Assembly: GCF_014109725.1 (NCBI RefSeq)
Contig: NZ_CP058554.1
Location: forward strand, 1,612,001 to 1,676,000
Source: Comamonas piscis
GTDB taxonomy: Bacteria > Pseudomonadota > Gammaproteobacteria > Burkholderiales > Burkholderiaceae_C
DNA length: 64,000 nucleotides
Direction: 5' to 3'
Part shown: one piece after another, positions 24,574 to 32,207 of the stretch
Layout: each line of letters begins with the position of its first letter
Position numbering within the stretch: the first letter of the stretch is position 1
Notes under the pieces: generated by a model
What the model was told of the DNA's origin: nothing
Databases searched by the model: none
What the model saw: the letters and a program-made list of their open reading frames with translations, nothing else
Program-made: the position numbers and the translations under genes

Positions 24574-25277
24574 GCATGCAGCCCCTCAGCCTGTCACCCG
24601 CCAGCTTTTTGCAGCTGATGTGGCTGGCCTCGCCGGCTTTGCCCATAGGCGGCTTCTCTTATTCCGAAGGGCTGGAGGCAGGTGTGAATGCCGCGCTGGT
24701 GGGCAACGAGGCAGAGGCGGCAGACTGGATTGCGGAGCAGCTGCAGCTGAGCCAGGCCCGAGGCGATATGGCGGTGCTGGCCCAGGCGATGCAGGCCTGG
24801 CAGCGCGATGACCGCGCCCGCGTCGTTGCGCTCAATGCCTGGGTGCTGCAGACGCGTGAGAGCAGCGAGCTGCGGCTGCAGGCCGAGCAGATGGGGCGCT
24901 CCCTGGTCGCGTGGTTGCAAAACCGCCATGCCGATGATGCCCAGGCGCTGGCGCTGGTGAACTGGCTGGCGACCCAGGATGCGAGCTACCCGCTGGCCTT
25001 TGCCTTGGCCGCTCACCTGGCGGGGGCGGGCCCGCGCGATGCGCTGCTGGCCTATGCCTTTGGCTGGGCCGAGAACATGGTGCAGGCGGCCATCAAATCG
25101 GTGCCGCTGGGCCAGAGCGCCGGCCAGCGCATTCTGGCGCGGCTGGCGCAGGCGATACCGGGCGCGGCCGACCATGCGCTGGCGCTGGGCGATGACCAGC
25201 GCCAGGCTTTTTCTCCGATGCTGGCCATTCTTTCGGCCCGGCATGAACACCAATACTCACGGCTATTTCGATCATGA
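24570..25277 (+). CDS. ureF: Urease accessory protein UreF
   Basis: A 235-residue UreF, a helical GTPase-regulating partner in the UreD-UreF-UreG nickel-loading complex. The family start is clear: FLQLMWLASPALPIGGFSYSEGLEAGV. Later ELRLQAEQMGRSLVAWL, YPLAFALAAHLAG, YAFGWAENMVQAAIKSVPLGQSAGQRIL and the C-terminal FSPMLAILSARHEHQYSRLFRS follow. Its start overlaps ureE and its stop overlaps ureG by four bases each. Confidence 0.96.
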   Translation: MSMQPLSLSPASFLQLMWLASPALPIGGFSYSEGLEAGVNAALVGNEAEAADWIAEQLQLSQARGDMAVLAQAMQAWQRDDRARVVALNAWVLQTRESSELRLQAEQMGRSLVAWLQNRHADDAQALALVNWLATQDASYPLAFALAAHLAGAGPRDALLAYAFGWAENMVQAAIKSVPLGQSAGQRILARLAQAIPGAADHALALGDDQRQAFSPMLAILSARHEHQYSRLFRS

Positions 25278-25933
25278 GCACTGCACTGCACCACATTCCC
25301 CACCGCAGCAAAAAACTGCCACCGTTGCGCGTCGGCATTGGCGGGCCGGTAGGCTCGGGCAAGACCACCATCCTGGAGATGCTGTGCAAGGCGATGCGCG
25401 ACAAATGGGACCTGATCGCCATCACCAATGACATCTACACCAAGGAAGACCAGCGCCTGCTGACCGTCAGCGGCGCGCTGCCGGCCGAGCGCATCATGGG
25501 CGTGGAGACGGGCGGCTGTCCGCACACCGCCATCCGCGAGGATGCCTCTATCAACCTCGAAGCGATTGACCGCATGCTGGGCCAGTTTCCCGATGCGGAT
25601 ATCGTCTTTATCGAATCGGGTGGTGACAACCTGGCTGCCACCTTCAGCCCCGAGCTGTCGGACCTGACCATCTATGTGATCGATGTAGCCGCTGGCGAGA
25701 AGATCCCCCGCAAGGGCGGCCCCGGTATCACCAAGAGCGATCTGTTTGTGATCAACAAGACCGATCTCGCGCCCTATGTGGGTGCCAACCTGGATGTCAT
25801 GCGCAGTGACACCGAGCGCATGCGCAGCGGCCCCAAAGGCACCAAGCCCTTTGTGATGACCAACCTGAAGACGCTGGACGGCTTGGATGAGGTGGTGGCC
25901 TTTATCGAAAAGCAGGGGCTGCTGCTGGGCTGA
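25274..25933 (+). CDS. ureG: Urease accessory protein UreG (GTPase)
   Basis: A 219-residue SIMIBI-class GTPase that powers nickel insertion into urease. P-loop GIGGPVGSGKTTI near residues 22-34, the nickel-binding CPH motif in ETGGCPHTAIREDAS, the Walker B-like ADIVFIESGGDNLA, and the guanine-specificity motif NKTDLA are all intact. It is the last gene of the urease cluster; the following gene converges from the opposite strand after 23 bases. Confidence 0.98.
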   Translation: MSTALHHIPHRSKKLPPLRVGIGGPVGSGKTTILEMLCKAMRDKWDLIAITNDIYTKEDQRLLTVSGALPAERIMGVETGGCPHTAIREDASINLEAIDRMLGQFPDADIVFIESGGDNLAATFSPELSDLTIYVIDVAAGEKIPRKGGPGITKSDLFVINKTDLAPYVGANLDVMRSDTERMRSGPKGTKPFVMTNLKTLDGLDEVVAFIEKQGLLLG

Positions 25934-25956
25934 GCCTGTGGCTTGAGGTCTGCTGC

Positions 25957-26460
25957 TTAGCTCTTGGGCGTGTTCAAGCTGAAAGCCGTATCGGGGTGCT
26001 CACGGCCCTGCTGTGCAATCCATTCCAGCCAGTCTTGCGCGGTGATCTGCATGCGGCCTTGCAAGGCCGGGGGCAGGGCCTCGTACACCAGCACCTCCAG
26101 CGGCTGCCGGCCGCCGCTGACTAGCTCCACATCCAGGGTCAGCACCCGCTTGCAGTATTCGCCAATATCCACAGGCCATATGCCTTCCACTTGGTCCATC
26201 GCCTGCTCCAGCGCATCGTTCAGGGGGTAGACCTCGGCGAGCACCAGGCCGCTGCCCTGCAGTTGCAAGCCGGGGTACCAGCCCAGGTCAAACAAGGTGC
26301 CCGTCAACAAGCTGCGGCCCAGGCAGACAATGTCAGGCTGCAGCCTGGCAATGTCGTTCACGCCGCCGGCACGCAAGGTGCCGTACACGGCGACATGGCC
26401 TGCGCCGCAAGGCTGCCAGGGCGGTTGGGTGCTGGGGTGGTCTGGGGTGGGCGTTGGCAT
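25957..26460 (-). CDS. Gamma-glutamylcyclotransferase-like (AIG2) protein
   Basis: A 167-residue protein of the AIG2/gamma-glutamylcyclotransferase-like superfamily. The diagnostic VAVYGTLRAGG starts the barrel, followed by GTLFDLGWYPGLQL and VLAEVYPLND, with the acidic residue expected in the catalytic site in DALEQAMDQVEG. C-terminal LEVLVYEALPPALQG matches. Some members cleave gamma-glutamyl or gamma-glutamylamine bonds; the substrate here is unknown. The ATG at 26460 is chosen; a TTG at 26487 would overlap the stop of the upstream 307-residue gene, so it may be a distal member of that operon. Confidence 0.82.
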   Translation of the reverse strand: MPTPTPDHPSTQPPWQPCGAGHVAVYGTLRAGGVNDIARLQPDIVCLGRSLLTGTLFDLGWYPGLQLQGSGLVLAEVYPLNDALEQAMDQVEGIWPVDIGEYCKRVLTLDVELVSGGRQPLEVLVYEALPPALQGRMQITAQDWLEWIAQQGREHPDTAFSLNTPKS

Positions 26461-26483
26461 CAAAATTCTTGCGGAAATGGGAG

Positions 26484-27407
26484 TCAACTGGCCTGCGCAG
26501 GCCGGCCTGCTGCTTGCCGGGTCTTGGCGATTTCGCGGCTGGGCAGCGGGGTTTCTCCGGTGGCCATGCGCATCAGCAGGCAGTGCAGCATCTCGGTGGA
26601 CAAGCCATGCAGCACCAGCCGGTGGCCAGCGCGCAGGGTAGAGAGGGGCACGAGCGGGTGCTTGTTGTTCAGCATCACCAGGTGCTCGGGCGAGGACAGG
26701 ATCTTGGCCGCATAGATGGCGACGGTCTCGTCGAGCTGCAGCGAATTGCTGGCGCGCCAGAAGTCGTTGTCGGTCAGCAGCAGCTGGTAGACCGGGGTGT
26801 AGATCTCGATGGCGCTTTGTAGATCGAGAATGTTCAGCCGCCCCTGCGGCATCGCGGCCAGCTCCAAGGGCGGGTCGCAGAGCATGCCAAAGTTGGGCTC
26901 GGCCACCGGGCCCATGTGCTGGCCATGGCTGCGCAAGGTGGTGTTGAGGCGGATGACAAAGTTGAACAGGTTCAGGTCGTGCTTTAAGAACAGCTCGTCC
27001 TTGATGTCGTCGATCTCCATCGGTGCCAGCGGCTTGGTGGGCACGGGGGTGGGGGCGTTGGCGCCGATAAAGCTGAGGATCTGCGAGCCCAGGTGGAAGT
27101 GGCGCATGATCAGCCAGTTCGCCTCGGGCGAGACAAAGCGGTTCATGCTGAAGGCGAGGGTGCGGTGCAGCAGCTTGGAATGCGCCCAGCGCTTGGGCAG
27201 CAGCACCTTGAGCACCTGGATCAGGATGATGCTGATGCGCGCAATCGGCCGGATAAAGGGCAGTAGAAACTGGCGTGAGCGGCTGCTGGAATCCTTGAGC
27301 CAGGCGGCTTTGACATGGTCGGGCAACGGTGTGCTGTCGTCCAGGTAGAGCGCCAGCCAGGGGTTGGGATCGCGCTCGTCGTGGGGGATGTCGCGGAAGT
27401 CGGTCAT
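26484..27407 (-). CDS. Uncharacterised 307-aa protein, last member of the lipid-type operon
   Basis: I do not recognise this protein. It starts with a polar segment (MTDFRDIPHDERDPNPWLALYLDDSTPLPDHVK). A hydrophobic, basic stretch follows at about residues 48-75 (LLPFIRPIARISIILIQVLKVLLPKRW) that may bind or cross the membrane. The rest is helical and soluble, with His-rich patches (MRHFHLGSQIL, FLKHDLNLFNF) and a Pro-rich hinge at about 118-130. No cofactor motif is visible. Its start overlaps the stop of the ketoacyl-synthase/diiron fusion gene by four bases, so the two are translationally coupled and probably act together; a membrane-associated partner or chaperone of that enzyme is a guess. 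Confidence 0.85.
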   Translation of the reverse strand: MTDFRDIPHDERDPNPWLALYLDDSTPLPDHVKAAWLKDSSSRSRQFLLPFIRPIARISIILIQVLKVLLPKRWAHSKLLHRTLAFSMNRFVSPEANWLIMRHFHLGSQILSFIGANAPTPVPTKPLAPMEIDDIKDELFLKHDLNLFNFVIRLNTTLRSHGQHMGPVAEPNFGMLCDPPLELAAMPQGRLNILDLQSAIEIYTPVYQLLLTDNDFWRASNSLQLDETVAIYAAKILSSPEHLVMLNNKHPLVPLSTLRAGHRLVLHGLSTEMLHCLLMRMATGETPLPSREIAKTRQAAGRPAQAS

Positions 27408-29347
27408 CGTGCGGGCTCCGTGGCCGTAGCGTCCAGAATGTGCCGGAACTGCATCAGGTAGAGCGCAGCGGTATGGCGTGCAGTGGCGGCAATCGCCGCG
27501 GCCGCCGTGCCGGTCTCGTCCAGCGCCATGACCATCTGCACCGCCAGCAGCCAGCGTTCCAGATGGTCTTCGTCATTGGCACCGTGGTATTCCAGAAAAC
27601 GGAAGCAATCTGGGCCCAGCGCCAGGTGCTGGCGCAGCATGGGCAGCAGGCTGGGCACAATGCGCTGGCCCGTGCCTTCGATGATGTAGATGGCGCCCAA
27701 GAGCCCAATCGGGTTAGGGGTGGCCGCCAGGCTGTGCAGATAGCTGTTGAGCGCCTCGCCGCCGGGGTTGCGGCGCAGCTGCTGGATATCGGTTTGCGTG
27801 CCACCGGCGTTGAGGTAGTCCTGGTGCAGGATCTTGAAGTCGTTCTGCTCCTCGCTGGCATGCACGCCCATCAGCGCCGCCAGCTCGGCATAGGCCCCTG
27901 TGAGCGAGGCCGCGCCTTCGCGCATCCACAGGCTGCCTTCGCGCACCTGGGGCACCCACTGGCTCATCCAGCGCACATAGTCGGCCTGCTTGATCTGGCC
28001 GCTGTGGATGCGGTGGACCAGCGGCGTGCGCCAGACCTGGGAGCGGTAGTCATGCCAGATGCTGGCCAGCTCGGTCAGCAACGGCGCCAGTCCTGCCGGG
28101 GCGGCGGCTGGGTCATGGGGCGGGGCAATCAGCGCGCTTTCTGCAGCGACGGCGGCCGGAGTGGCACGCTGGGCTGGCGTGCTGGCGCGGGCTGCTGCCG
28201 GGCTGGCGGGCGTAATGGGCTCTACCTCCAGCAGCATATAGCCGGCGGTAAAGCGGCCGGATTCGGGCACAAAGCAGAGCATGGTGTCGCCGGGTTTCAG
28301 GCGCTCATGCTGGGTCTGCAGGTACTCGGCGATCATCACAAAAATGGAGGCGGCGCCGGTATTGCCGCGCCAGGCCAGGTTGCTCCACCAGCGCTCGCGT
28401 GGGATCGACAGCTGGGCCTTGTTCAGCAGTTCATCGACGACGGGAATGAATTTCTCCGACGAGTAATGGCAGAGAAAGTGGTCGATGCCGCGCTCGGGCA
28501 GCCAGCCCTGGTGGGCGATACGGGCGTACTCGTGGATGCAGACATCAAAGAGGTGGGGCAGCAGACGGATGTCCTGGCGCAAGGACAGCGCGCCAGCGGC
28601 CTCTGCTTCGGCCCAGGATGGGAAATCCAGATGGCTGCGCTGGCGGTCATGCGTCAGGCCCAGCTGCATGCAGACGGGGTAGTCACCGGCAAAGCTGCGT
28701 TGGTGCGTCCAGCGCAGTTTCAGGCGCAGGTCGGGGCGCTGGGGCAGGGCGGCGCCTTGGCCCAGCAGCACGGCGCCGGCGCCATCGCTCAGCATCCAGC
28801 GTAAAAAGTGCGCATCAAAATCGGTGTTGTAGTCCTGGCCTGCGTAGCGTGAGCGTTTGAAGAGGCGCGACGGCATCTCGCTGGCCACCGCCAGCGCATG
28901 ACCATGTGTGCCATGCTCTACCGCCAGCGCCGCGCTTTGCAGCGCGCCCACGCTGGCCGCGCAGACGCCATGCACGCTGAGCAGCTCCATCGGCGGGGCG
29001 GCCATTTCGCCCTGGATCATGCTGGCAAAACCGGGCATCAGCGCGTCGCCGCCCGATGAGCCACTGGCCATAAAACCGATATCGGCGAGGGGCCGTGCGG
29101 CTTGCGCCAGTGCCGCTTCGATAGCGCCCTTGGCCATTTGCGCGTTGCTGTAGGTGGTGCTGCCATCGGGCGCAATCGCGTAGTGGCGCTGCTGGATGCC
29201 GTTTTCCGCCAGGATGCGGCGCTTGATGCGCTCGGACAGCCGGTTGAGCGGCGCCACATAGGCATCCATGCCGTCATTGGCAATGGGGGCGCCGGGCATG
29301 AAGTGACCGGCGGATTCGATATAGACCTGCGAGTAAGCGACTGGCAT
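27404..29347 (-). CDS. Ketoacyl-ACP synthase III-like enzyme fused to a haem-oxygenase-like diiron domain
   Basis: A 647-residue two-domain protein. Residues 1-375 are a FabH/thiolase fold with the full triad: C129 in HGVCAASVGAL, H294 in FLCHYSSEKF and N329 in RGNTGAASI, so Claisen condensation on an acyl thioester is plausible. An Ala/Pro-rich linker spans about 380-420. Residues 424-640 are all-helical and match the haem-oxygenase-like (TenA/PqqC/CADD type) fold. They have a metal-ligand-like pattern: E499/E500 with H508 in ASEEQNDFKILH, E557 in YIIEGTG, and E586, H588, D592 and H595 in EYHGANDEDHLERW. Such domains are often diiron oxidases that cleave or oxidise lipids and amino acids. 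The fusion implies condensation followed by oxidation of the product. It is coupled to genes on both sides (6-base gap, 4-base overlap). Confidence 0.88.
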   Translation of the reverse strand: MPVAYSQVYIESAGHFMPGAPIANDGMDAYVAPLNRLSERIKRRILAENGIQQRHYAIAPDGSTTYSNAQMAKGAIEAALAQAARPLADIGFMASGSSGGDALMPGFASMIQGEMAAPPMELLSVHGVCAASVGALQSAALAVEHGTHGHALAVASEMPSRLFKRSRYAGQDYNTDFDAHFLRWMLSDGAGAVLLGQGAALPQRPDLRLKLRWTHQRSFAGDYPVCMQLGLTHDRQRSHLDFPSWAEAEAAGALSLRQDIRLLPHLFDVCIHEYARIAHQGWLPERGIDHFLCHYSSEKFIPVVDELLNKAQLSIPRERWWSNLAWRGNTGAASIFVMIAEYLQTQHERLKPGDTMLCFVPESGRFTAGYMLLEVEPITPASPAAARASTPAQRATPAAVAAESALIAPPHDPAAAPAGLAPLLTELASIWHDYRSQVWRTPLVHRIHSGQIKQADYVRWMSQWVPQVREGSLWMREGAASLTGAYAELAALMGVHASEEQNDFKILHQDYLNAGGTQTDIQQLRRNPGGEALNSYLHSLAATPNPIGLLGAIYIIEGTGQRIVPSLLPMLRQHLALGPDCFRFLEYHGANDEDHLERWLLAVQMVMALDETGTAAAAIAATARHTAALYLMQFRHILDATATEPAR

Positions 29348-29353
29348 AAATGA

Positions 29354-30301
29354 CTACTTTTTCTCCATAGGTGGCATCAGCGACCGGCTGCGTGCTGATC
29401 GGCAAACCAACCCTCCCACAAAGACCCGTGCCATATAGGGCACCAGGCCTGCCTCATTGAGCACCGGGTGGACCCGGTGTCGGTATTCGTTGGCATGCAA
29501 ACCGGTCAAAGTAGACCAGTGGGCATGCGGGCACTCATGGTGGGCGGTGTGCAGGCCAATATTAAAGAGCAGGGGGTTGACCATGCCTTCAAAATTGCGC
29601 GCGTAGTTCAGCATGCCACTGCCGGTATCGTTTTTAGGCTTGCGGCCGTCGGCATGCGCATGCTGCAGGTAGTTGGTGGCCAGCAGCCAGTGCAGGCCGT
29701 GGAGCTGGGGCAGGATGACAAAGACCAGCGCCTTTTTCCAATCCAGCGCCAGCAGCCCCGCCCAGCTGCCCAGCCACAGTGCGTACTGGCCCATGCAGTA
29801 GCGAAAGGCGCCCGGGCTGCGCTGGCGCAGGCCCGCCAACCAGCGGATGAACAGCGGGTACAGCACCCAGGCGGCCTGCAGCGGGTGCAGCAGATAGCCC
29901 CAGAGGTGGTTGGTGTCGCCACCAAAACGGTAGGTGCGGGCGATGTCCTGCTCGCCATGTTTGTAGCGGTGGTGGTTGCCCACATGGGCGGGCCAGAACA
30001 CAAAGGTGGGGTGACCCTGCAGCAGGGTCAGCGCATAGTCGGTGGCCCGGTTGGCCCATCGGCTGTGCGGCCCCGTCCACATGCGCAGATGGGTGTGGTT
30101 GTGGTGGATGACGCCGATGCCCAGGGTCAGGAACAGCCCCAGCAGGTACAGCCACCAGACCAGGCCGTGCTGCCACTGCCAGGCGGCGATCAAGGGCAGG
30201 GCCAGCATGTACAGCAGCGATTGCCAGTCGCGCCAATGGCGCAGCCGGGGCAGCTTGCGGGAGGCGGTGGCGGGCAGGGATGGGCTGGCGTCGCGGGTCA
30301 T
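29354..30301 (-). CDS. Membrane fatty-acid desaturase-family protein
   Basis: A 315-residue integral-membrane diiron enzyme of the fatty-acid desaturase superfamily. The histidine boxes are present: HHNHTH in GIGVIHHNHTHLRMW, HVGNHHRYKHGEQD, and the late LHTAHHECPHAHW. Four or so hydrophobic segments surround them (SLLYMLALPLIAAWQW, WWLYLLGLFLTLGIGV, LGSWAGLLALDW). Members introduce double bonds or hydroxyl groups into acyl chains or other hydrocarbons. It lies 6 bases before the ketoacyl-synthase fusion and 10 bases after the sterol-desaturase-type gene, so all three should be cotranscribed. Confidence 0.9.
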   Translation of the reverse strand: MTRDASPSLPATASRKLPRLRHWRDWQSLLYMLALPLIAAWQWQHGLVWWLYLLGLFLTLGIGVIHHNHTHLRMWTGPHSRWANRATDYALTLLQGHPTFVFWPAHVGNHHRYKHGEQDIARTYRFGGDTNHLWGYLLHPLQAAWVLYPLFIRWLAGLRQRSPGAFRYCMGQYALWLGSWAGLLALDWKKALVFVILPQLHGLHWLLATNYLQHAHADGRKPKNDTGSGMLNYARNFEGMVNPLLFNIGLHTAHHECPHAHWSTLTGLHANEYRHRVHPVLNEAGLVPYMARVFVGGLVCRSARSRSLMPPMEKK

Positions 30302-30311
30302 GCCAGCGGGC

Positions 30312-31067
30312 TTAGGCAGCAGGGCGCCGGGGGGCCGGGCGCGGCGGCAGCGGGTCGGCTTCGCTGCGCATCAGGCGGTCCATAAAGGCCAGTGCAAAGC
30401 CATAGTTGCCGGCAGGCCGCGCATGGTGCAGGTGGTGGCGGCGGCTGGCGGCCAGCGGGTGGCGGGGCCCTACGCGCGGGAAGAAATCGTAATTGGCATG
30501 GCCCACGGCGTTGAGGAAGATGCTGAACACCGGCACCGAGGCCAGCGACCAAAACGAAAAATCATGCAGCACCATCGGCAGCAGGATCACATTGCCCAGC
30601 ATCATCGCCTCGATGGGGTGGAAGCTGTAGGTGGACCAGGGGGTGACCACGACCGAGCGGTGGTGGTCGCCATGGAAGCGCTTGAACCAGCGCGTATGCA
30701 ACAGGCGGTGGTTGATCCAGAAGTGCACATCGTTCCAGATCAGCAGCACCCAGATCTCGAGGGCGATCTGCCAGCCGCTGGAGTTGATGGCGAAATGCGC
30801 CCAGCCCAGCTGCACAAAGCCCCAGGGCACGACCATGCCCAGGCCAAATACGAGGATGGAGTGGAAGGACTGGCGCCATTCGCGGCGCAGCTGGTCAGGC
30901 TTGAGCGGCCGGGTATCGAGCACCCGGCCGATGCCACGCTTTTGCAGAAAGCCGGTGAGGGCCGTCATGCCCAGGCCACCCGCCACATACAGCGCGCTGA
31001 AAAACACCAGGCCCCAAGCCATCACCTGCCAGGCGCTGAGATGGGTGAAGGCTTGGGCTGCCGTCAT
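30312..31067 (-). CDS. Sterol desaturase / fatty-acid hydroxylase superfamily protein
   Basis: A 251-residue membrane diiron oxygenase of the ERG3/FA-hydroxylase superfamily. The signature boxes are WNDVHFWINHRLLHTRWFKRFHGDHH (HxxxH, HxxHH types) and the C-terminal SRRHHLHHARPAGNYGFALAFMDRLM. Hydrophobic segments flank them. Substrates in the family include sterols, carotenoids, sphingoid bases and fatty acids. Its ATG overlaps the stop of the upstream Bug-type receptor gene (ATGA), and the desaturase gene follows after 10 bases. The tail is unusually Pro/Arg rich (PLPPRPAPRRP). Confidence 0.9.
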   Translation of the reverse strand: MTAAQAFTHLSAWQVMAWGLVFFSALYVAGGLGMTALTGFLQKRGIGRVLDTRPLKPDQLRREWRQSFHSILVFGLGMVVPWGFVQLGWAHFAINSSGWQIALEIWVLLIWNDVHFWINHRLLHTRWFKRFHGDHHRSVVVTPWSTYSFHPIEAMMLGNVILLPMVLHDFSFWSLASVPVFSIFLNAVGHANYDFFPRVGPRHPLAASRRHHLHHARPAGNYGFALAFMDRLMRSEADPLPPRPAPRRPAA

Positions 31068-32035
31068 TGCGCGCGGATGTTCTGTTCTTCGATGATGGTG
31101 CCCAGCGCCTTCACATCGGCATCAATGCGGTTCTTCAGGCCTTCGGGCGAGCTGCCCACCGCCTGCCAGCCTTGCAGTGCCAGCTTCTGGCGCATCTCGG
31201 GGCTGCGCACGATCTCGCCCACGGCCAGGGCCAGCTTTTCGACATGGGCCTTGGGCATCGCCTTGGGGGCCGCCACGGCGTTCCAGATTTCCATGTCGTA
31301 GTTGGCAATGCCCAGCTCCTTGAGGCTGGGCAAGCCGGGTGCGAGGGGGCTGCGCGCGGCCGAGGTCACGCCAATGCCGCGCAGCTTGCCTGCCTGGATC
31401 TGGTTCATCGCCAGCGCCGGCGGCAGCATGGACAGCTGCAGATCGCCGCCCTGGATGCCGTTGAAGACCTGAGGGTAGCCAGGGTAGGGGATGTGCTCGG
31501 GCTTGATCTTGGCACGGCTCTTGAGCAGTTCCATGCCCAGGTGGCCGATGGTGCCCACGCCCGGTGAGCCATAGCTCCAGCTGTTGCCCGCTTGGGTGGC
31601 GGCTTCAAAGAAGGCCTTGCCCTCAGGCGCCTTGGCAGGCGCGACCAGCACCAGCGGGGCCACGCCAATCAGGCCGACGGGCTGCAGATCGGTCAAGGGG
31701 TTGTAGCGAATCGATGGATTGAGCATCTTGGCAATCGTCATATTGCCGTTGATCATCACGCTGAAGGTGTAGCCATCGGTGGCGCGCGCCACGTACTCGG
31801 CGGCGATGTTGCCACCCGCTCCCACCTTGTTCTCGACGATGATGGGCTGGCCCAGCGCTTTTTCCAGCGGCTCGGCCAGCGCACGGGCGGTCAGGTCAGG
31901 AGAGGATCCCGCCGGAAAGCCCACAATCAGGTGCAGGGGTTTGGTCGGCCAGTTGTCCGCAGCCAAGGCGCCAGTGCTGGCGAGGGTGGCCAAGGTGGCT
32001 GCCAACAGGCAGCGGCGGGACAGGGGAAAATGCAT
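31064..32035 (-). CDS. Bug/TctC family tripartite tricarboxylate transporter substrate-binding protein
   Basis: A 323-residue periplasmic receptor of the Bug (TctC) family, which is greatly expanded in Comamonadaceae and Bordetella. Signal peptide MHFPLSRRCLLAATLATLASTGALA; then the family landmarks WPTKPLHLIVGFPAGSSPDLTARALAEPL, IIVENKVGAGGNIAAEYVARA, YGSPGVGTIGHLGMELLKSR and VTSAARSPLAPGLPSLKELG. Family members bind carboxylates or amides. Most Bug genes are orphans; this one leads the lipid-type operon, its stop overlapping the start of the hydroxylase gene by four bases. No TctA/TctB membrane partner is near. Confidence 0.93.
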   Translation of the reverse strand: MHFPLSRRCLLAATLATLASTGALAADNWPTKPLHLIVGFPAGSSPDLTARALAEPLEKALGQPIIVENKVGAGGNIAAEYVARATDGYTFSVMINGNMTIAKMLNPSIRYNPLTDLQPVGLIGVAPLVLVAPAKAPEGKAFFEAATQAGNSWSYGSPGVGTIGHLGMELLKSRAKIKPEHIPYPGYPQVFNGIQGGDLQLSMLPPALAMNQIQAGKLRGIGVTSAARSPLAPGLPSLKELGIANYDMEIWNAVAAPKAMPKAHVEKLALAVGEIVRSPEMRQKLALQGWQAVGSSPEGLKNRIDADVKALGTIIEEQNIRAQ

Positions 32036-32114
32036 AAAAGCTCCAAATTCGCATGGCTGCCCGCATGGGTGGAGGTTTATCCGTCTGTACGTCCGCCGGG
32101 CTCATACGGGCCAT

Positions 32115-32149
32115 AAAAAAGCGCACAGGCCGGAGGGCATGTGCGCTTT
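32115..32149 (-). terminator. Intrinsic terminator of rpoH
   Basis: Perfect 10-bp inverted repeat AAAGCGCACA (32118-32127) and TGTGCGCTTT (32140-32149) with a 12-base loop. Read on the minus strand it is followed by six uridines. It lies about 60 bases past the rpoH stop. Confidence 0.85.
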
Positions 32150-32207
32150 GATTATCGCCAATTGCGATGTCGATGGGTGCTGCGATAGCAGACCGTTGCA
32201 ATACAGC

